64,000 bases of DNA from Syntrophomonas palmitatica JCM 14374. Its GTDB lineage: Bacteria > Bacillota > Syntrophomonadia > Syntrophomonadales > Syntrophomonadaceae. The position numbers and the translations under genes are program-made. The notes under the pieces were generated by a model that was not told the DNA's origin, did not search any database, and was given only the letters and a program-made list of their open reading frames with translations. Positions 51,566 to 62,607 of the stretch are shown here, piece after piece. The stretch covers positions 1 to 64,000 of the forward strand of contig NZ_BBCE01000002.1 of the NCBI RefSeq assembly GCF_001311885.1. Reading direction: 5' to 3'. Numbering within the stretch: position 1 is the first letter of the stretch; every line of letters starts with the position of its first letter.

Positions 51566-52773
51566 CTGGAATTCGCTTATACGGTCAGAGACCGGCAGGG
51601 CAAAATCGTCAAAGGACGACTGGAAGCTGAAGATAAAGGCACGTTAATCGCGAGCCTTATAAACCAACAGTTTTATATCCTGTCTCTGGATAAGGTGGAG
51701 GAATCCAGTCCCAGGCTGGGAAACATAGGATTTAAAAAAGTCCAGGTACGCGACCTGGTGATAATGATACGCCAGTTATCTACTATGATCAGTGCGGGTC
51801 TGCCGATATTGCGTGCCTTTACTATTTTGAGCGAACAGGCGGCTAACCGGCGTTTGAAAAATGCCCTGGAACAAATCAGAGGTGATATAGAAGAAGGCCG
51901 GGCCCTCTGGCAGGCAGTCAACAAACATCCCGATGTTTTTTCGCCCATTTTCGTAAATATGATAAGGGCCGGCGAGTTAGGCGGGGTTATGGAACCGGTT
52001 TTGGAACGTTTGGGCGAACACCTGGAAAGGGAGCATGAAATAACCTCCAAGGTAAAGACTGCCTCCGTTTATCCCAGCATTATTCTCACCCTGGCCATAG
52101 TTATGGTTATAGGGATAATTACCTTTGTTATGCCTACCTTTGTTGATATGTTTCAGAGCAGCGGGGCCGAACTTCCCGGGCCAACTAAAGCGCTATTGGC
52201 CATGAGTGATTTCCTGCGTCAAGACTGGCACTATCTTTTAGTGGGGATAGCAGTATTTGTTTATATGGTAAGGCGTATTGGAAAAACCACCGGCGGCCGT
52301 TATTTCTACGATAATCTTAAGCTGCGCCTGCCGGTGGTTGGAAAAACCCTGTCCCGCATTGGAGTAGCCCGGTTTGCGCGTACCATGGGTACCCTGGTCA
52401 GGTCTGGCATTCCGGTTTTGCAAGCCCTGGAGATAGTGGAACAGGTGGTTGGCAATGCAGTAATCGCCAGGGCTATCCGTGAAGCCCGGGAAAGCATAAG
52501 CGAAGGCGAACCCATCAGTGTTCCCCTGCAGGCCACCGGCATATTTGAACCTATGGTTATTCAGATGATTGCGGTGGGTGAGGAAACCGGGGCGCTGGAT
52601 GAGATGCTGGCGCGCATGCTGATTATTTCGACCGTGAGATTATGTACATGGTAGACTCCTTAATGGCTGTTATCGAACCGCTTCTTATCCTATTTGTGGC
52701 CCTGATTATAGGGGGCATAGTTGTGGCGACCCTCTTGCCGATATTTTCTCTATCCAGCACTGTAGGTGCATAA
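51566..52773 (+). CDS. pilC: type IV pilus inner-membrane platform PilC (one frameshift, unusual start)
   Basis: The frame that starts EFAYTVRDRQGKIVKGRLEA has no ATG, GTG or TTG; CTG 51566, eight bases behind GGGGGTGAG, is the best start, giving about 402 residues. Two GspF/T2SSF domains are present (LVIMIRQLSTMISAGLPILR and VARFARTMGTLVRSGIPVLQ) with three membrane segments. The frame breaks near 52,620 after DEMLARM; one added base gives ADYFDREIMYMVDSLMAVIE and the final membrane helix. An upstream base error might hide a normal start codon. Confidence 0.88.
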
Positions 52774-52868
52774 AATGAAGGCAAAAGCTCCTGTTTTTTG
52801 AAAGGGGTGATAGACCTAATAATTTGTTTAAATATAAACAGAGAATATTTAATGGGGGGAGAGATTTT

Positions 52869-53276
52869 ATGTTGATGAAACTGCGTAATATGATTAAGGG
52901 AAATGAAGGACAAAAGGGATTTACCCTGATTGAACTCATAGTGGTAATGGCTATCCTGGCACTCCTTGCTGCCCTGGCTGTGCCGAAGGTAGGAACGGTT
53001 TTAAACGAGTCCAAGGCCAAGGCCCACAACAACAACCTGGACCTTATAGCCCACGCGGCGGAACTGTACTATGACCAGAAAGGCACGTTGCCTACAGATA
53101 TGAGTACACTTGTAAACAACCATTACCTCAAGACTATTCCGGGTGTTCCTAACCAGGACATAGGAAGTGGTTATTCTCTTGGTACAGTTTCAAACGGGAT
53201 CGTATTGTCTCCAGGATCTTGTAATTATAATGGCACGTCATTTACTAGCAGTGCTTCAACCACGTATACATTTTAG
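52869..53276 (+). CDS. pilA: type IV major pilin PilA
   Basis: A 135-residue prepilin: a basic leader ending in KG, then FTLIELIVVMAILALLAALA with glutamate at +5, cut and methylated by the prepilin peptidase (62,608). The globular part has an LYYDQKGTLPTDM segment and an S/T-rich C-terminus (SCNYNGTSFTSSASTTYTF), a possible O-glycosylation target. Only one downstream cysteine, so no disulfide loop. ATG 52869 has GGGGGGAGAG. Confidence 0.93.
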   Translation: MLMKLRNMIKGNEGQKGFTLIELIVVMAILALLAALAVPKVGTVLNESKAKAHNNNLDLIAHAAELYYDQKGTLPTDMSTLVNNHYLKTIPGVPNQDIGSGYSLGTVSNGIVLSPGSCNYNGTSFTSSASTTYTF

Positions 53277-53365
53277 ACCGGACAACCCTGAAAGAGCCCT
53301 GGGATAATGTGGCCTGCCCTGCCCGGGACTCCTGGTGGCTTTGGATCTAAGAGAAGGGGGCTGGC

Positions 53366-55224
53366 ATGAAAGGTTGCAGGATTAAAAAAGGCGGCGTTTT
53401 TCTCCTGATGCTGGCGGTCCTGGTCATCTCGCGTTCCCTGTTCCTGGACAGCGACATACCCCTGCCGGCGGTGACCGAATACTGCGCCATCGATGAGATG
53501 TATTACAACCACGCGGCCTTCAACCTTTACCATTACGGTGAGTACGCGCACCGGGTAGTCCCCTATGTAAATGATGTTGGTGTCAACAACAACATACTGG
53601 AGAACCTGCTGACATTTTTTACACTGGCTACCTGGGGCAACACCTATTACGGCCTGCGGATGGCCTCAGTAGCGGCTTCGGCGCTAATATTCGCTATGTT
53701 GTGGTACGTCCTGGCCGGGGGGCGGAAAAAACGGGAAACCATGCCCAGCCAGCCGGAGCATGGGGAGACAGTTGGAGGCGATGCTGCGCTGGCCGCGGCG
53801 GCAGGGGAGGAACCCGGAACGGCTAGTCGTTGCCCCAGGAGCCGTTTGCCTTTATCTCTCTGGATGTTGATGCTAATAGGCTATTTGCTGGTAGACTTTC
53901 CTTTTTTGGTGGCGGGGAGGGTTGCTGAACCTACTATTTTCCGCATTCTGGCGCTGGCGGTGTTGCTTTGCTTGCTGGCCGCCGCGGAGCGGCGCGGAAG
54001 ACTGGGTTCTCCCTGCACATCTTTTTTTCTGGGGTTATTGTCCCTGGGATGCGTACTTTTTGTCTACCTGTATAACGCCTTTGTATTTGCGGCTGCAGCC
54101 GCAAGCGTTGTGGCCTGGCACTGGCGCAAGGGCGGACGGGTGGTATTGAGGCACCTGGCTTTTTTGCCGCCGGAGCCGGCCTGGCCCTTTTTGGCTATGC
54201 GGCTTTCGTGTCTCTGGTTTTAGGCGGCGGGGCGGAGATCATAAATGGTCTCGCGCCGTATTCTTACCGGCTGATTGGGCGGAATACGGGTCACCTCGCG
54301 CTGCTAAAACACTTTTTCATGAACTTTCTGGCCGTGTTTTCCACCAACATTTTTCGCTTGAACATCGCGCTTTTATTTATATTTCTGGTCTCATTGCCGG
54401 TGCTTGTTAAGCGGGCGTTCAGGGAAAAGGAGCCTTTGGTCGTTTTGTTGTGTAACCTCCTGCTATTTCTGGTGTTGCAGTGTGTGGTCATCAACGATTT
54501 CAATTTCCGCAAACTCCTTATTATTGAACCGTTGCTCATAATACAGCTGTTCTACGTTTTTTCGTATATTCCCGCTTTCCGGCGGACCCTGGCCTTAAAT
54601 CCCAGGGGGGGTAAGCTGTACAGGGCTTACTGGCTGGTAATCGGGTGTTTTTTTGTTTTTTTTATGCATCTTGGTTCTATAAAACCAGTCCAGCTTAATA
54701 CTGACATAATCATCAATGCGCAGGCGGTGTTGCCGGCAGTCTTCAACCGCATTAACCTGGCGGTATTTGTGGTGGTTTTTTTAACCGTGACCCTGTATTT
54801 CTGGGGTAAGAGAAAAATGAAGGAAGCCTGGTTGGCAATTGCTTTTATATTGATCCTGGTTCCCAGCCTTTATCTTGATGCCTGTTATGTATATACAAAC
54901 CAAACCTATAATTTCCGTGATACCATGGTGGAACTTAAGGATAAGGTGGACGGGAAGGTTGTGGCCGGGGGAGTTGCCTACGGTTTTCGCCTCTACAATG
55001 ACATGATGCCGGTGTTGGATTTTTACCGTTTTGCGGAAAGCAAGCGCCAGGACGCGGTGGGGGATTATATTAAAATATTGAAGCGGCTCTTTGCTGAAGG
55101 CAGAGCCGAATATAGCCTGCAGTTTCCCATGAAAACCAAAGAAGAAGAAGAAAAATACGCGGCCCAAAGGGGCATGAAGGTTGAAAAACGATATAAGATG
55201 GTAACCCTGTACCGGCACTTGTAA
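53366..55224 (+). CDS. GT-C-type membrane glycosyltransferase (one frameshift)
   Basis: About 620 residues with some ten membrane segments, as in ArnT/PMT-like polyprenyl-phosphate-sugar transferases. The first loop has the acidic pair CAIDEMYYNHAAFNLYHYGE expected for catalysis. The frame breaks near 54,165 in a T-run; one added T joins HLAFFAAGAGLALFGYAAFV to the second half. It starts 90 bases after pilA, with GAGAAGGGGG before ATG 53366. It may attach a sugar to pilin serines or to a lipid carrier; this is inferred from the position. Substrate unknown. Confidence 0.75.
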
Positions 55225-55369
55225 AGGGATTAAAGCCCTGCACGAACCGGTGGTCCAGGTTGTTTCCATCATTTAAAAACCGATCAAACCGGGGTGGTGT
55301 GCCATAACATAAATCCGGTTTAATTAACCGTAATACGTGCAATTTTTAAAGTTGACCGGGGAGGTTAGG

Positions 55370-56283
55370 ATGAAAGGCATAATCATGGCAGGCGGCAGCG
55401 GTACTCGCCTGTATCCCCTGACCCGCTGCGTTTCCAAACAGATGCTGCCTATATATGACAAGCCGATGGTTTATTATCCCCTGTCGGTGCTGATGCTGGC
55501 AGGCATAAGGGAGATCCTGGTTATTTCCACCCTGATGATACGCCGCAGTTCCGGCGGCTGCTTGGGGACGGGAGTGATTGGGGCCTGGAACTTACATACG
55601 CGGTGCAGCCTTCCCCTGATGGCCTGGCCCAGGCTTTCATAATAGGAGAGCGTTTTATTGGCAGCGATCAGGTAGCGATGATTCTGGGTGACAACATATT
55701 CTATGGACAGGCCTTTACTCCGATGTTAAGACAGGCCGCTGACAGGAAACAGGGGGCAACGGTATTTGCCTACCGGGTTAAAGACCCCCGCCAGTTTGGG
55801 GTAATAGAATTTGATGAAGGAGGCGGGGCCGTTTCGCTGGAAGAAAAACCGGCCCGGCCAAAATCGGACTATGCGGTTACCGGCCTGTATTTCTATGATA
55901 ATGAGGTCGTAAACATTGCCAGGGAAATCAAACCTTCCTGGCGGGGGGAATTGGAAATAACCGATATCAACCGGGCATACCTTGAAAGAAACCTGCTTCA
56001 GGTTGAGGTATTGGGGCGAGGTTTTGCCTGGCTGGACACCGGGACTTTTGACGCGCTGATCCAGGCTTCGCAGTTCATCGAGACCATTCAGAACCGCCAG
56101 GGTTTCAAAATAGCCTGCCCCGAGGAAATTGCGTTCTATATGGGCTATATCAGCCGGAACGGACTCCTTAAACTGGGCGAGAAAATGCAGAACAACGAAT
56201 ACGGTAAGTACCTGCTGGAAATAGCCCACAGCCGGAACCGGCCGTTTTGGGGCGGAAAAACGCAGGAAGGCAGGGCGCAATAA
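55370..56283 (+). CDS. rmlA: glucose-1-phosphate thymidylyltransferase RmlA (one frameshift)
   Basis: Makes dTDP-glucose. [16 protein letters not shown] at the start, [20 protein letters not shown], and later LGDNIFYGQ and [16 protein letters not shown]. The frame breaks near 55,533 in a C-run after ILVIST; one added C restores [20 protein letters not shown]. Total about 304 residues. It overlaps the next start by one base (TAATG). Confidence 0.92.
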
Positions 56284-57354
56284 TGAAGAATATGCCAGAG
56301 GAAAAGGGACCATATATCCTGGTCACCGGCGGGGCCGGTTTTATCGGTTCCAATTTTATCCCCTATTTCATGTCAACACATCCGGACTATCGAATTATTA
56401 ACCTTGATATACTAGGCTATGCCGCTAATACTGATAATTTGAAGGAACTGGCGGGCAACCCGCGTTACCAGCTGGTAAAAGGCGATGTTTGCAGCGGGAA
56501 CTGTTAATACGGTTGTTTGCGCAATACGATATACAGGGTGTAATACATTTTGCCGCGGAAACCCATGTGGACAATTCTATTAACGGACCGGGCAAATTTA
56601 TAAAAACCAATGTGGAAGGCACCTATGCCGTGCTGGAGGCGGCACGATGGTACTGGATGGCAAGCCCGGGAAAATACAGGCCGGGTTATGAAAAATGCCG
56701 GTTGCACCATATTTCAACCGATGAAGTATACGGCAGCCTGGGGCCGGTCGGGCATTTTACCGAGGAGAGCCTGTGCAGGCCGAGCAGCCCCTACAGCGCC
56801 AGCAAGACCGCGGCTGATATGGTGGTTATGAGCTATTTCCGTACCTACGGCATGAACGTTGTAATCACCCGCTGCTCCAACAATTATGGACCCAAACAGC
56901 ACGGGGAGAAGTTTATTCCCACCATAATCCGCAAGGCCCTGGCGGGAGAAAAAATCCCGGTATACGGGGACGGCCGCAATGTTCGGGATTGGCTGTATGT
57001 CCTGGATCATTGCCGGGCAATCGACCTGGTCTATCACCGAGGCCGGGCCGGCGAGATTTACAATATCGGGGCAAGCAACGAACGGGAGAACCTTAATATC
57101 GTGCGGGGCATCTGCGGAATTCTCGATCAGTCTGAACCAAGAAGACTCAGTAGATACAGGCTGAAGTCGTTTGCGGACTTAATTGCATTTGTGGCTGACC
57201 GCCCCGGACATGACCGGCGCTACGCCCTGGACACCAGCAAGATTGAAAGGGAACTGGCTGGACAGCGCGGGAGGAATTCGGCGAAGGATTGAAAAAAACC
57301 GTAGGATGGTATTTAACTAATATTCCTGATGTTAGTTTTGAAGGAAGGGCGTAA
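56283..57354 (+). CDS. rmlB: dTDP-glucose 4,6-dehydratase RmlB (two frameshifts)
   Basis: Converts dTDP-glucose to the 4-keto-6-deoxy sugar with bound NAD+. The Rossmann loop is TGGAGFIGSN, catalytic T-D-E (HHISTDEVYG) and Y-x3-K (YSASKTAAD) are present. Frames break near 56,497 (after KGDVC) and near 57,261 (after KIEREL); added bases restore the usual end (GWTAREEFGEGLKKTVGWYL) and a stop at 57354. The product of RmlA and RmlB is the substrate of the WecE-like aminotransferase at 61,435. Confidence 0.9.
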
Positions 57355-57359
57355 ATGTT

Positions 57360-58289
57360 ATGCATATTTCAGTAGTAACCCCTGCCTATAAGTGCAGTGA
57401 ATGTATTGAGGAATTATATAAAAGGCTCATTCACACTTTTAATAATATGAATATTAATGATTATGAAATAATATTTATCAACGATGGGAGTCCAGATAAT
57501 GATTGGGAAGTAATACGGCACCTGTGTCAGAAAGATTCAAAGGTAAAGGGCATCAACCTAACCAGGAATTTCGGACAGCACAAGGCTATAGCTGCAGGGC
57601 TTGATTTTGCCCAAGGTGAATGGGTAATTGTAATGGACTGTGACTTGCAGGATACGCCGGAGGAGATTTCCAAATTGTACTACAAGGCATTGGAAGGCTA
57701 CGATGTAGTTTTTGGCAGGCGTTATGAAAGAAAAGACGGAGTCTTTAAAAAAGCCTTTTCGAACATTTTTAATTTGGTATTTAACTACCTTGTAGAACAA
57801 AAGACTGATAATGCTGTGGCTAATTTTAGTATTCTCAACCATAAAATAGTAGACAAAATAAAAGAAATGAAGGAAAGTACCCGTTCACATGCTTTGTTTA
57901 TTTACTGGCTTGGTTATGAGGTTGCTTATGTAGATGTTAATCATTCTAAACGGTATTCCGGCAAGTCTTCTTATAATTTTAGAAAGTCTTTTAATTTAGC
58001 CCTGGATTTTGCAATATCTCAATCCAACAAACCGTTAAAAATATTTGTTAAAACTGGTTTCGGCATATCTCTTATAGCTTTTATTTATGGTATCAATTTG
58101 ATAATAAAATACCTTATTTTCAAGGTTCCCGTACCCGGGTGGACTAGTATTATGGTGTCTCTGTATTTTATTGCTGGTTTGTTGTTGTCCAGTATGGGGT
58201 TGCTCGGCATATATATAGGCAAGATATTTGATGAAGTGAAAAGGCGTCCTATTTATGCCATAAAAGAACAAATCAACCTTGATTCTTAA
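57360..58289 (+). CDS. GT2 family glycosyltransferase, polyprenyl-phosphate sugar type
   Basis: A 309-residue DPM1/GtrB/ArnC-like enzyme: GT-A domain with VVTPAYKCSECIEELYKRL, the IFINDGSPDNDWEVI segment and DCDLQDTPEEI, and two C-terminal membrane helices (GFGISLIAFIYGINLIIKYL; VSLYFIAGLLLSSMGLLGIY). It would load a sugar onto undecaprenyl phosphate, giving the donor for the GT-C transferase or the flippase pair. From here to about 60.7 kb the A+T content is higher than in its neighbours, a sign of separate origin. ATG 57360. Confidence 0.88.
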   Translation: MHISVVTPAYKCSECIEELYKRLIHTFNNMNINDYEIIFINDGSPDNDWEVIRHLCQKDSKVKGINLTRNFGQHKAIAAGLDFAQGEWVIVMDCDLQDTPEEISKLYYKALEGYDVVFGRRYERKDGVFKKAFSNIFNLVFNYLVEQKTDNAVANFSILNHKIVDKIKEMKESTRSHALFIYWLGYEVAYVDVNHSKRYSGKSSYNFRKSFNLALDFAISQSNKPLKIFVKTGFGISLIAFIYGINLIIKYLIFKVPVPGWTSIMVSLYFIAGLLLSSMGLLGIYIGKIFDEVKRRPIYAIKEQINLDS

Positions 58290-58325
58290 TGGGTAATTAA
58301 CATTGATATTGAGAAAGGATTGTCC

Positions 58326-59508
58326 ATGGGTTTAAATAATAGACTGCTGCTGGTTGGCGGCGGATATGCCGACATACCGCTAATTTTAGCAGCAAAAAAG
58401 TTGGGATATTTTGTAATAACTACTGGAAATAGACCCGAAGATCTCGGCCATGTTTATGCAGATGAATATTATTGTGTTGATTACTCTGATTGTAAAAAAG
58501 TCTATAAATTGGCGCAGAGTTTGAATGTATCAGCTATTTGCCCCTGCTGCAATGATTTTTCTGCTTTGTCAGCCGCCTATGCTGCAGAGAAATTGGGGTT
58601 ACCCGGACATGACTCCTTTAAAACTGCAGAAATCATACACCATAAGGACCGGTTTAGACAATTTGCTATAGCAAACAACATCCCAAGTCCCCGGGCCATT
58701 GGATTTAGCAGTCAGCAGGAAGCATTGGACAGTATAGAGAAATTATCATTTCCTGTAATAGTTAAACCGGTTGATTTAACCGGCGGTAAAGGTATTTCCG
58801 TTGTTAATAGTATAGAAGAAGCTTGCCCTGCTGTTCAAAAGGCATTCGCCATTTCGAAAGCCCATAGAATAGTGGTTGAAGAATATATTTATGGAACCCG
58901 CCATGGTTTTTCAGCTTTTTTATATAAAGGAAAAGTGAACTTCTATTTTACGGATAACGAATATTATTTTCTGAATCCTTATATGGTATCGGCAGCCTCT
59001 GCACCCGGTAATGTTGCCCCAAGTGTAAAAGCGAATTTGTGTTGGCAGGCAGAAAAAATAGCATCACTGTTAGGGTTAAAGGATGGGATATTTCATATCC
59101 AGTTTATTTTAAGAGAAGATCAACCGGTGATTATTGAGATATGCCGAAGGGCTCCGGGAGATATGTATATTAAGCTGGTGGAGTATGTTGCGGGCGTGGA
59201 TTATCCTTCCTGGATTGTAAAGGCCTTTGCGGGGCTGGATTGCGGAGGGCTTATGCCTTCAACTACAAGACGGTTTATTACCAGACATTGCATTATGAGT
59301 TCATAAGGGGAAATTGAAAGATATAACTTTTGAAACATCTATTAAAAAGAATATTATTGAAAAGTTTATCTGGGGCAAAAAGGGAGATATCATTGATGAT
59401 GTAATGACTGCAAAGTTTGGTATTGTATTTCTGGAATTTGCCTCAATGGAAGAAATGATGACCAAGACAGAAGTCATGAACGAATTAATAAGAGTACAGG
59501 TATGTTAG
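58326..59508 (+). CDS. ATP-grasp ligase-like enzyme (two frameshifts)
   Basis: About 394 residues of an ATP-grasp fold of the carbamoyl-phosphate synthetase/PurK type: N-terminal LLLVGGGYADIPLILAAKKL, ATP-binding FPVIVKPVDLTGGKGISVVN and the metal-binding end IIEICRRAPGDM. Frames break near 59,258 (after GLMPS) and near 59,312 (after RGN), repaired by single bases, and the gene then ends at 59508. ATG 58326 has AGAAAGGA. Such enzymes in surface-sugar loci join an amino acid or carboxylate to a sugar amine; the substrate is unknown. Confidence 0.7.
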
Positions 59509-59543
59509 TTTTGGGGGCAGATAAGAGGGGAAGGAGAAAAACA

Positions 59544-60703
59544 ATGCCCAGGAAAGTCTTAAAATTGGGTTTTATTGGAGGAGGTCTTAATTCAGCGGTT
59601 GGCAACACGCATAGAATATCGTCTCAGCTTGATAATCGCTTTATATTAGAAGCGGGTTGTTTCAGCAGGAACTATGATATTAACCATGCAACAGCCGTTG
59701 AATATGGTATTGATCCCGACAAGGTATATGATAATTGGCGGAATATGCTAAAACAAGAGAAAAATAATCTGGATGCGGTTTGCATTTTAACTCCAACGAG
59801 TAACCATTCGGAAATGGTTATTGAGGCATTGCATTTGGGATATGGTGTCATATGTGAAAAGGCTATGGCCGCAACGTACAATGATGCCGTTCATATATGT
59901 GAAGCAGTTAATCATAATAAAGGTTTTTTAGCTGTGACATATAATTACACCGGTTATCCTATGTTGCGAGAATTAAAAAAATCATAAAGGATGGCAGGCT
60001 TGGCAACCTGCATCTAATTCAGATAGAAATGCCGCAGGAAGGTTTTGCGCGTTTGGATAAAAACGGACACATACCCAAACCGCAAAATTGGCGTTTAGAA
60101 GATGGAAGCATACCTACGATTTCCCTGGATCTAGGGGTGCATTTACATCATATCACATATTTTTTATCAGAAGAAAAACCGCTGGATGTTGTGGCTGACC
60201 AAAGTACATACGGACATTTTCAAAATGTAGTAGATAATGTTATGTGTATAGCCAGATACACAGGTAATCTGAGAACTCAGATATGGTACAGCAAGTGTGC
60301 ATTGGGAAACAGCAACGGGTTGCGGGTCAGGGTATACGGCAGCCACGGAAGTGCAGAGTGGTTTCAGATGCGGCCTGAAGAACTGATAATTAGTGATATT
60401 AAGGGGAAACATGAAATCCTGGATAGAGCCGGGAGCGTTTGCTTGGCGGACGAATTGAGATACAATCGCTTTAAAGCCGGACATCCAGCAGGTTTTATCG
60501 AAGCTTTCGCCAATCTATACTATGACATTGCTGATAGTTTGATCGATTTTAATGAAAAAGGTTATTATAATTCGCCCTATGTTTTCGATGCTGTGCAAGC
60601 TGTAGAAGGTTTGGAAATGATGGAGGCAATTAATAAATCTGCTCAAAGCAGGTCCTGGCAGGCGATTATGTCAAGTTTAAACGCTCCGGCGGAGGAACTA
60701 TAA
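59544..60703 (+). CDS. Gfo/Idh/MocA-family sugar dehydrogenase (one frameshift)
   Basis: An NAD(P)-dependent dehydrogenase acting on a sugar or nucleotide sugar. The Rossmann start is LKLGFIGGGLNSAVGNTHRI, then AVCILTPTSNHSEMVIEALH and GVICEKAMAA with the family's EK lysine, and the catalytic histidine region LDLGVHLHHI. The frame breaks near 59,983 in an A-run (after LREL); one added A gives KKIIKDGRLGNLHLIQIEMP. About 386 residues. ATG 59544 has GGAAGGAG. The stop overlaps the next start. Confidence 0.85.
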
Positions 60704-61056
60704 TGACAGGTTTACAGGCTGATAAAATTAAAAATGTGGTATTCCTGCAGTTTTCCATTTTTGTCTTAAGCCTAGGCGGGATTGCGGCTAAAAAGGCATC
60801 TGCCTTCAGCCTGGCTTCTATAGGATTCTTTGTCTATTATGGTTTAGAAATCTTAGCTATAGGGGTTTACGCTATTATTTGGCAGCAGATTATTAAAAGG
60901 TTTGATTTGTCGGTAGCCTATGCCAACAAGGGCAGCTTAATCATCTGGACCTTCATGTGGGCGGTGTTGTTTTTTCACGAGAATATTACCGTAAATAATA
61001 TCCTGGGGGCTGTACTGGTAGCAGCAGGGATCATGATGGTGTTTAAAGATGCTTGA
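60703..61056 (+). CDS. EamA/EmrE-like small transporter subunit (ArnE-like)
   Basis: A 117-residue protein with four predicted membrane helices and a small-multidrug/DMT pattern (AYANKGSLIIWTFMWAVLFF and ILGAVLVAAGIMMVF). Two such half-size proteins in a row, as here with 61,049, resemble the ArnE/ArnF flippase that moves undecaprenyl-phosphate amino sugars to the outer face. The start overlaps the oxidoreductase stop by one base. Flippase function is inferred from the context. Confidence 0.7.
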   Translation: MTGLQADKIKNVVFLQFSIFVLSLGGIAAKKASAFSLASIGFFVYYGLEILAIGVYAIIWQQIIKRFDLSVAYANKGSLIIWTFMWAVLFFHENITVNNILGAVLVAAGIMMVFKDA

Positions 61057-61387
61057 TAAATACACGGGAATATTCCTGTTTTCTGTTTTCATAGCCTCCT
61101 GTGCGCAGGTAATGCTCAAGACCAGTGCCGGTAAAGAACGCGCGAACTATATCCAGGAGTATATCAACCCCTGGGTAATCGGCGCCTATATTATCCTGTT
61201 CATCTCGACCATATTGACTATCATAGCTTTTCGCAGGGTGGAGCTTAAATATGGCCCCATTTTAGAATCCTCCGGCTATATTTTTATTTTGCTATTAAGC
61301 CGTATTTTTTTTAATGAGAAAGCAACCCACAATAAGATGGCAGGCATAGCCTTGATAATAGCGGGTATATGTTTGTTTGGAACATGA
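61049..61387 (+). CDS. EamA/EmrE-like small transporter subunit (ArnF-like)
   Basis: A 112-residue partner of the preceding protein; its start lies within the last bases of 60,703-61,056. Four membrane helices are seen (GIFLFSVFIASCAQVMLKTS; IGAYIILFISTILTIIAFRR; GYIFILLLSRIFF; MAGIALIIAGICLFG). The VELKYGPILESSGYIFILLL segment is characteristic of DMT halves. It probably forms a heterodimer with the upstream protein. Confidence 0.7.
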   Translation: MLDKYTGIFLFSVFIASCAQVMLKTSAGKERANYIQEYINPWVIGAYIILFISTILTIIAFRRVELKYGPILESSGYIFILLLSRIFFNEKATHNKMAGIALIIAGICLFGT

Positions 61388-61434
61388 TCCATTAAAATTG
61401 GATGCTAAGCTGCGGGTGAAAGGCTGGGAGAAGC

Positions 61435-62574
61435 ATGCTGCCCTTCAACGAGCCCCTGGTAACGGGCAAAGAAAACGCATACATACAAGAGGTGCTAAAC
61501 CGCAAAAAGATATCAGGAGACGGTGATTTTACAGGTAAGTGCAGTACCTGGTTTGAGGATCACCTGGGATGCCGCAAAGCTCTCCTGACCACATCCGGTA
61601 CTCACGCCCTGGAAATGGCGGCCTTGTTGGCTGACATACAACCGGCGGATGAAATAATCATGCCGTCATATACGTTTGTATCAACAGCCAATGCGTTTGT
61701 ATTGCGTGGAGCCATAATTGTATTTGTTGACATTCGTCCCGATACCATGAACATAGACGAATCACGTCTGGAGGAGGCCATAACCAGCAAAACCAGGGCT
61801 ATTGTTCCCGTACATTACGGCGGCGTTGCCTGTGAAATGGACACGATTATGGAGATTGCCGCAAGGCACAACCTTTTGGTAATTGAAGACGCGGCCCAGG
61901 GAATGATGAGCGAGTATAAGGGAAAAGACCTCGGAACAATTGGACATTTAGGCTGCTATAGCTTCCATGAGTCGAAGAACTACAACTGCGGCGAAGGCGG
62001 CTTGTTGATCATTAATGATGATAGCTTGGTGCGGCGGGCCGAAATTATCAGGGAAAAGGGTACCAATCGGTCTGAATTCTTTCGCGGCCAGGCGGATAAA
62101 TATACCTGGATGGATATCGGGTCATCATATCTGCCCAGTGAACTGAATGCTGCCTGCCTGTATGCCCAGCTGGAGGTAGCCGACCATATCAACGCCAGGC
62201 GGTTGCAATTATGGCGCAGGTATTATGAAGGACTAAAACCCCTGGCTGAAAAAGGGCGGCTGGTATTGCCGCATATACCGGAAGGATGCCGGCACAATGC
62301 TCATATGTTTTTCATAAAGGTAAAAGACGGAAACGAGCGCCAAAGGTTGATAAGATACCTGCAAGAAAACGGTGTAATGGCGGTTTTTCACTATATTCCT
62401 TTGCACAGCTCGCCGGCGGGAAGGCTTTATGGAAGATTTTCCGGCCATGACAAATATACTACCAGGGAAAGCGAGCGGCTGCTGCGACTGCCCATGTACT
62501 ACAACCTGGAGGAGACGGACGTAGACCGGGTGGTGGCTCTGATTGGCAGGTATTATGAGCGGGATGGCAGTTGA
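61435..62574 (+). CDS. DegT/DnrJ/EryC1/StrS aminotransferase, WecE-like
   Basis: A PLP enzyme putting an amino group on a dTDP-4-keto-6-deoxy sugar. The 379-residue protein has LLTTSGTHALEMAALL, VIEDAAQGMMSEYKG, and SFHESKNYNCGEGG with the PLP lysine, which is closest to WecE/RffA (dTDP-4-amino-4,6-dideoxygalactose formation). With rmlA and rmlB upstream the whole path from glucose-1-phosphate to an amino-dideoxy sugar is present. ATG 61435 has GGGAGAAG. Confidence 0.88.
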   Translation: MLPFNEPLVTGKENAYIQEVLNRKKISGDGDFTGKCSTWFEDHLGCRKALLTTSGTHALEMAALLADIQPADEIIMPSYTFVSTANAFVLRGAIIVFVDIRPDTMNIDESRLEEAITSKTRAIVPVHYGGVACEMDTIMEIAARHNLLVIEDAAQGMMSEYKGKDLGTIGHLGCYSFHESKNYNCGEGGLLIINDDSLVRRAEIIREKGTNRSEFFRGQADKYTWMDIGSSYLPSELNAACLYAQLEVADHINARRLQLWRRYYEGLKPLAEKGRLVLPHIPEGCRHNAHMFFIKVKDGNERQRLIRYLQENGVMAVFHYIPLHSSPAGRLYGRFSGHDKYTTRESERLLRLPMYYNLEETDVDRVVALIGRYYERDGS

Positions 62575-62607
62575 GATTATAATCTTATTTGGCGGGGAGG
62601 TTTGGTT

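Noticed and set aside
53279-53551. Reverse-strand open frame opposite the GT-C gene start
   Set aside because: Shadow frame with no start signal; the forward frame has clear family features.
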